A DNA stretch of 64,000 nt from CAUZIZ01 sp965218775 (GTDB taxonomy: Bacteria > Acidobacteriota > UBA6911 > RPQK01 > JAJDTT01). The stretch lies in the NCBI GenBank assembly GCA_965218775.1, contig CBDCLS010000003.1, positions 434,001-498,000 of the forward strand. The letters are read 5' to 3'. The notes beneath the pieces are model-generated. The model was not told the origin of the DNA. It worked only from the letters and a program-made list of their open reading frames with translations, and did not search any database. This document shows, piece by piece, positions 60,830-64,000 of this stretch. Numbering within the stretch: position 1 is the first letter of the stretch; the number at the start of each line of letters is the position of its first letter. The translations under genes and the position numbers were made by a program.

Positions 60830-62233
60830 TTACCCTGCTGTGTCGGTCGACCTTCGCTCAGCGCTGGGTGCCACCGGCCGTGGGATAACGGGCAGTTGGA
60901 TGAACGAGGGATAGCGCTCATCGTGGTAAATGGTCTGGTTCGCAACCACGATCTGCGGGTCGACACCCAGCTCCCCGCCGTTGTTCAGGTTTCTGTCGAA
61001 TCGCGGGAAATTGCTACTCGACACCTCGATTCGGACGCGATGTCCCTTCGCAAAGATGTTGCTCGTGACGCCCACTTCGACGGTGAATGGATACACCGTG
61101 CCTGATTCGACAAGTTCAGGGTTCGCGAAGTGGCCGGGGGCGGGAACCCCGGTTCGTATCGCCGCCGGCTCGCGGAACCGCGCACGGAGAATCCCGTCAC
61201 AGAGCGCGATGGCCTTGCCGCTGGGGTAGACGTCGAGCAACCTCACCGTCCAATCCTTGTCAGTCGCCGAGCTGCTCGCGTAAAGCCGCGCCTGTACCGG
61301 TCCGGTGACCTCGACATTTTCTGTCAGCGGAGCGGTGGTGTAGACGAGCACATCGTCACGCCGCTCGACCGGCCGGTAGTCGACCGGCCGGTCGTCCCAC
61401 GGCTCATCGATCAGCGTCGGCACCGGATCCGCGGGGTCATAGGTAAAGGTGTCGAACGCCGCCTTGCCTATGGCTTTGTCGCGCGATAGCCGGCCGTCGC
61501 CGACCAAGGAGTTGGCGCGACCATCACTGTCGAGGAAGTCGGTCCAGCGGGTCTCGGGCAGCGGCCACTTCTCAACACCGCGCCAGGTATTGTCTCCCAT
61601 GAGGAAGAGGTTCAGCGCCGGTTCGCCCTCCGCACCGTTGTCGATATCCTTGAGCCAGTGATCGAGCCACCGGAGCTGAACCTCCCGGAGGTCCAACACC
61701 GAATCAGGCCCGAACTCCAGGTCGCCGTACGTGCGCTCTGGACGGCCCGTGTGCACCCACGGCCCCATGATCACTTTCTGCTGCTGCTGCGCCAGCGGCG
61801 TGCCGTACTGCGCGATGCCCTCGTAATTGGCGATCGTCGAGACGACGTGCACGTCGAACCACCCGCCGATCTGCAGAATGGGGAGGTCCATCTTCTCGAA
61901 CTGACCGTAGTTGCTGATCCGCTTCCAGAAGTCGTCGTAGGTCGAGTGTTTTACCCAGTCGCGATAGAAATCAATGGGTCTACCGGTGGCAGCCTCGTCG
62001 GCGGTGAGGATTGGGATGTGCCGGAGAAGAGCATTCCAGTCGAAACCCGTAGTCGAGTTCTGCCGCGTTCTTGAGCTAGTGGAGACGCTCCATGGCAGGT
62101 TGCCTCTGAGCTTGAATGCTCCGCCGCGGTAGTTCATGCCGTAGATGAAATAGTCGGCCGGTGCCATACGAGGGATGATCGTCTTCAGATACGGCGATCC
62201 GGTGCGCGCGGCATGCCATTGCACCAGCCCCAT
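60830..62233 (-). pseudogene. CocE/NonD-type (X-Pro dipeptidyl-peptidase S15) hydrolase lacking its N-terminus
   Basis: 467 residues open, against about 600 in the family. The frame begins MGLVQWHAARTGSPYLKTI, just after where the nucleophile motif GxSYxG should lie. The serine and ~130 preceding residues are absent, and only 128 bp remain before the next gene. The Asp (GGWFDVHVV) and His (MGPWVHTGRPER) of the triad and the C-terminal jelly-roll (RVRIEVSSSNFPRFDRNLNN) are retained. It should be inactive. Its codon use is more GC-rich than its neighbours, which hints at acquisition followed by deletion. Confidence 0.7.
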
Positions 62234-62361
62234 TTCGGTCTCTTTGGTTGTTTCCTCCCTTTTTCTAGGACGCCATCAGAAAGGAAATTCCTATTCATTT
62301 CCTGTACGATCGGCTCACCTGAAACGATCCAGTCCGGGCTATTCCTTCGTTGGGAGGTAAC

Positions 62362-64000
62362 ATGCCTTTTCGAAAACTACTCTGGCCTCAACTCTGTGGC
62401 TTCCCCTTGTCGCTCTTGATCGGAGTCTTCTGCCTCCAGCTAAGCGCAGCTGCTGCTGGCGACATCACTCTGACGCACGGCCCGATTCTGGGCCGTCTGG
62501 CAGCGGACGAGATCGGAATCTGGGGACGAACCTCCGAGCCGGGATCGTTCCGGGTCCGGTTCGGGACAGGGGTCGACGATCTGGACCAACTCTCCGATCC
62601 TGCTCAGACCAGACTGCGGGAGGATAATACCGGCTGGGTCCATTTGCGAAGCCTTCAGCCTGATACCAAGTACTACTACCAGATCCTGCCCGAGGGAGCC
62701 CAGACTTCGCGGGCGGAGTGGTCAGGCTCCTTCCGCACCCTGCCGAGTAGCGAGAAGGTTCGCGACGCAAAGCATAATCCGAGAGGACTTTTCAACTTCA
62801 GTTTCGAGTTTGCCTGCGGTAACCACCAGCCTTCCAATCCTGGGCTACCGGCTTTCAAGACGATGCTGGAGCAGTTGGACGACAGGATCCATTTTGCCAT
62901 TCTGAACGGCGACTGGCTGTATGAAGAGAAACGAGACTATCCGGTCTCGGATTGGTTGGCACAGGTGCGAGGCTCGCGTGAGGAAATTCCGCGCACCGTC
63001 CGGATTGCTCCTACCATCGTGGGGGTGTGGGAGAACTACAAGCTCTACCTTTCCCGGGGCAGGAATCTGGCAGCCTGGCACCGCGAGATGCCCTCATTCT
63101 TCACCTACGATGATCACGAGACCCTCGACGACGTCAACGGGACCGGTTCGGTGGGCTACCGAAACCGCCGAGCGGTCTTTCGCGACATCGGGGTCGAAGC
63201 CTGGTACCACTATCTGGGCTGGAGCAATCCTCTTCCCCCACGACAGCGGATCTGGTTCGGGAGGGCCAAGCTCCTGGCCGGCAGTCCGGTGCTCTTGGAT
63301 GCAGAGGCAGACTTCGGCAAGCTGGATCTGGAGCAGGCGGCGACCCTGATGGTCCATTGGGGAGGACCTACCGCCTGGGTCTCAGACTTCAGTCTTGATG
63401 GCGTCGGTGGCGATCCCAACGCGGGTGTCTACGAGGTAAGCGAGGTCCTCGACCGGCACCGTTTGCGCATCCGCCCGGCGCCTGGCCACAACGGAGAGGT
63501 CTCTTATTCCATAGGACAGCTTTCCTACTTCCGAAAGCGTATTGCCAATGCGGAATTCTTTTTCCTCGACACCCGAGGCCACCGCCAGCTGCACGATATC
63601 CGCGACCCCTTCAAGAAGGGCGTCTCGATGATCGGGGAGCGCCAGAAAGCCTGGTTGAGGCAGGGAATGTCCGAGAGCGGGGCCGACTTCCTGTTTGTTG
63701 TCTCCTCGGTGAACCTGATGATCCCCCACGTGTCCACGCTGGGCAATCCCGACAAGGACGAAGCCTGGACGGCCATCGCGGCAGAGCGGGAGGAGCTCAT
63801 CAACTTCTGGGACTCCCTGAAGAAGCCGGTACTGGTGCTCACCGGCGATCTACACAACAGCTTCGCCATCAAGATCACGGATCGGGTCTGGGAGTTCGCT
63901 TCGGGACCTCATAACTCGTCGAATCACCCCGCTCGAGCCGAGTCCGATCGACCCCCGAACGGTCGTTTCAATTCTCGCGGTCGCAGTGCGGAGATCCGCT
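62362..64000 (+). CDS. PhoD-like alkaline phosphatase/phosphodiesterase (C-terminus cut by window edge)
   Basis: At least 546 residues, running off the window. The ATG has GGGAGG 5 bp upstream. A signal peptide (LCGFPLSLLIGVFCLQLSAA) is followed by a PhoD N-terminal fibronectin-like domain (GRLAADEIGIWGRTSEPGSF, LQPDTKYYYQILPEG). The metallophosphatase part follows: FEFACGNHQ, ILNGDWLYEE (Asp), FTYDDHETLDD (Asp/Asp/His), FLFVVSSVNLM and LTGDLHNSF (Asp/His). It is an exported phosphodiesterase or monoesterase, perhaps for phosphorus scavenging. The order of motifs matches the family well. Confidence 0.85.
   Translation, partial: MPFRKLLWPQLCGFPLSLLIGVFCLQLSAAAAGDITLTHGPILGRLAADEIGIWGRTSEPGSFRVRFGTGVDDLDQLSDPAQTRLREDNTGWVHLRSLQPDTKYYYQILPEGAQTSRAEWSGSFRTLPSSEKVRDAKHNPRGLFNFSFEFACGNHQPSNPGLPAFKTMLEQLDDRIHFAILNGDWLYEEKRDYPVSDWLAQVRGSREEIPRTVRIAPTIVGVWENYKLYLSRGRNLAAWHREMPSFFTYDDHETLDDVNGTGSVGYRNRRAVFRDIGVEAWYHYLGWSNPLPPRQRIWFGRAKLLAGSPVLLDAEADFGKLDLEQAATLMVHWGGPTAWVSDFSLDGVGGDPNAGVYEVSEVLDRHRLRIRPAPGHNGEVSYSIGQLSYFRKRIANAEFFFLDTRGHRQLHDIRDPFKKGVSMIGERQKAWLRQGMSESGADFLFVVSSVNLMIPHVSTLGNPDKDEAWTAIAAEREELINFWDSLKKPVLVLTGDLHNSFAIKITDRVWEFASGPHNSSNHPARAESDRPPNGRFNSRGRSAEIR

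Overview
The window looks like chromosomal DNA of a Gram-negative bacterium, most likely an uncultured member of the Acidobacteriota (moderate confidence). Pointers are a DUF1501 gene next to a PSCyt/DUF1549/DUF1553 gene, two exported proteins with a carboxypeptidase-regulatory-like start and C-terminal TPRs, a small protein ending in an LTEEDKDFLRS-type tail, PHP-type hydrolases, a sulfatase, and HlyD/MacB efflux genes. Planctomycetota or Verrucomicrobiota are weaker alternatives. GC is in the mid to upper 50s by eye, and genes are loosely packed with many intergenic repeats.

Layout. 0-5.1 kb: partial Gfo/Idh/MocA oxidoreductase, then a four-gene MacB/LolD-type export operon (two FtsX permeases, HlyD adaptor, ATPase). 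5.1-12.9 kb: palindromic repeats, two amidohydrolases, a lipoprotein, a propeller-PHP (DUF3604) protein, a membrane protein with an M15-like tail and a 38-residue membrane peptide. 13.3-27.7 kb: the most unusual locus. On the minus strand lie a sigma-70-like factor, a translationally coupled membrane protein built on a degenerate EF-Tu G domain, and an exported repeat protein. Divergent from it on the plus strand are a PilZ membrane protein, a membrane-anchored protein, three exported proteins and a barrel/PKD/Ig-repeat surface protein that is split by an in-frame TAG. 27.7-37.2 kb: small ORFs, a CehA-type PHP hydrolase, a sulfatase coupled to a degenerate aspartokinase-like protein, paralogous TPR proteins, an FGE-like protein and a 2-hydroxyacid dehydrogenase. 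37.8-43.7 kb: DUF1501, a cytochrome-DUF1549-DUF1553 gene split by an in-frame TGA, and an SMP-30 lactonase. 43.8-52.9 kb: housekeeping genes (thiI, tRNA nucleotidyltransferase, nucleotide-sugar dehydrogenase, M20 peptidase), an IS4-family insertion sequence with a 9-bp target duplication, a dual-CDGSH protein and an ICMT-like methyltransferase. 52.9-64 kb: a 45-bp 3' fragment of tRNA-Ile that resembles an attachment site, a GH15 enzyme and a fused trehalose-phosphate synthase/phosphatase next to two copies of a ~180-bp MITE, a propeller glycosidase-like protein, a 5'-truncated CocE hydrolase and a partial PhoD-like phosphatase.

How the genes may work together. The 13.9-27.7 kb block can be read as one envelope system: a dedicated sigma factor and a probable non-hydrolysing EF-Tu-like nucleotide sensor at the inner membrane, a PilZ protein that could bring in c-di-GMP control, and a set of exported proteins leading to an outer-membrane barrel with a long Ig stalk. 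This is inference from layout and domains. A second theme is repeat biology. Five vocabularies of short degenerate words (TTCG, GCCCTTGCC, AGCAGTGAGC, CAGGTTACAGG, CAAGATACAAG) each build an inverted-repeat intergenic element of the same architecture.
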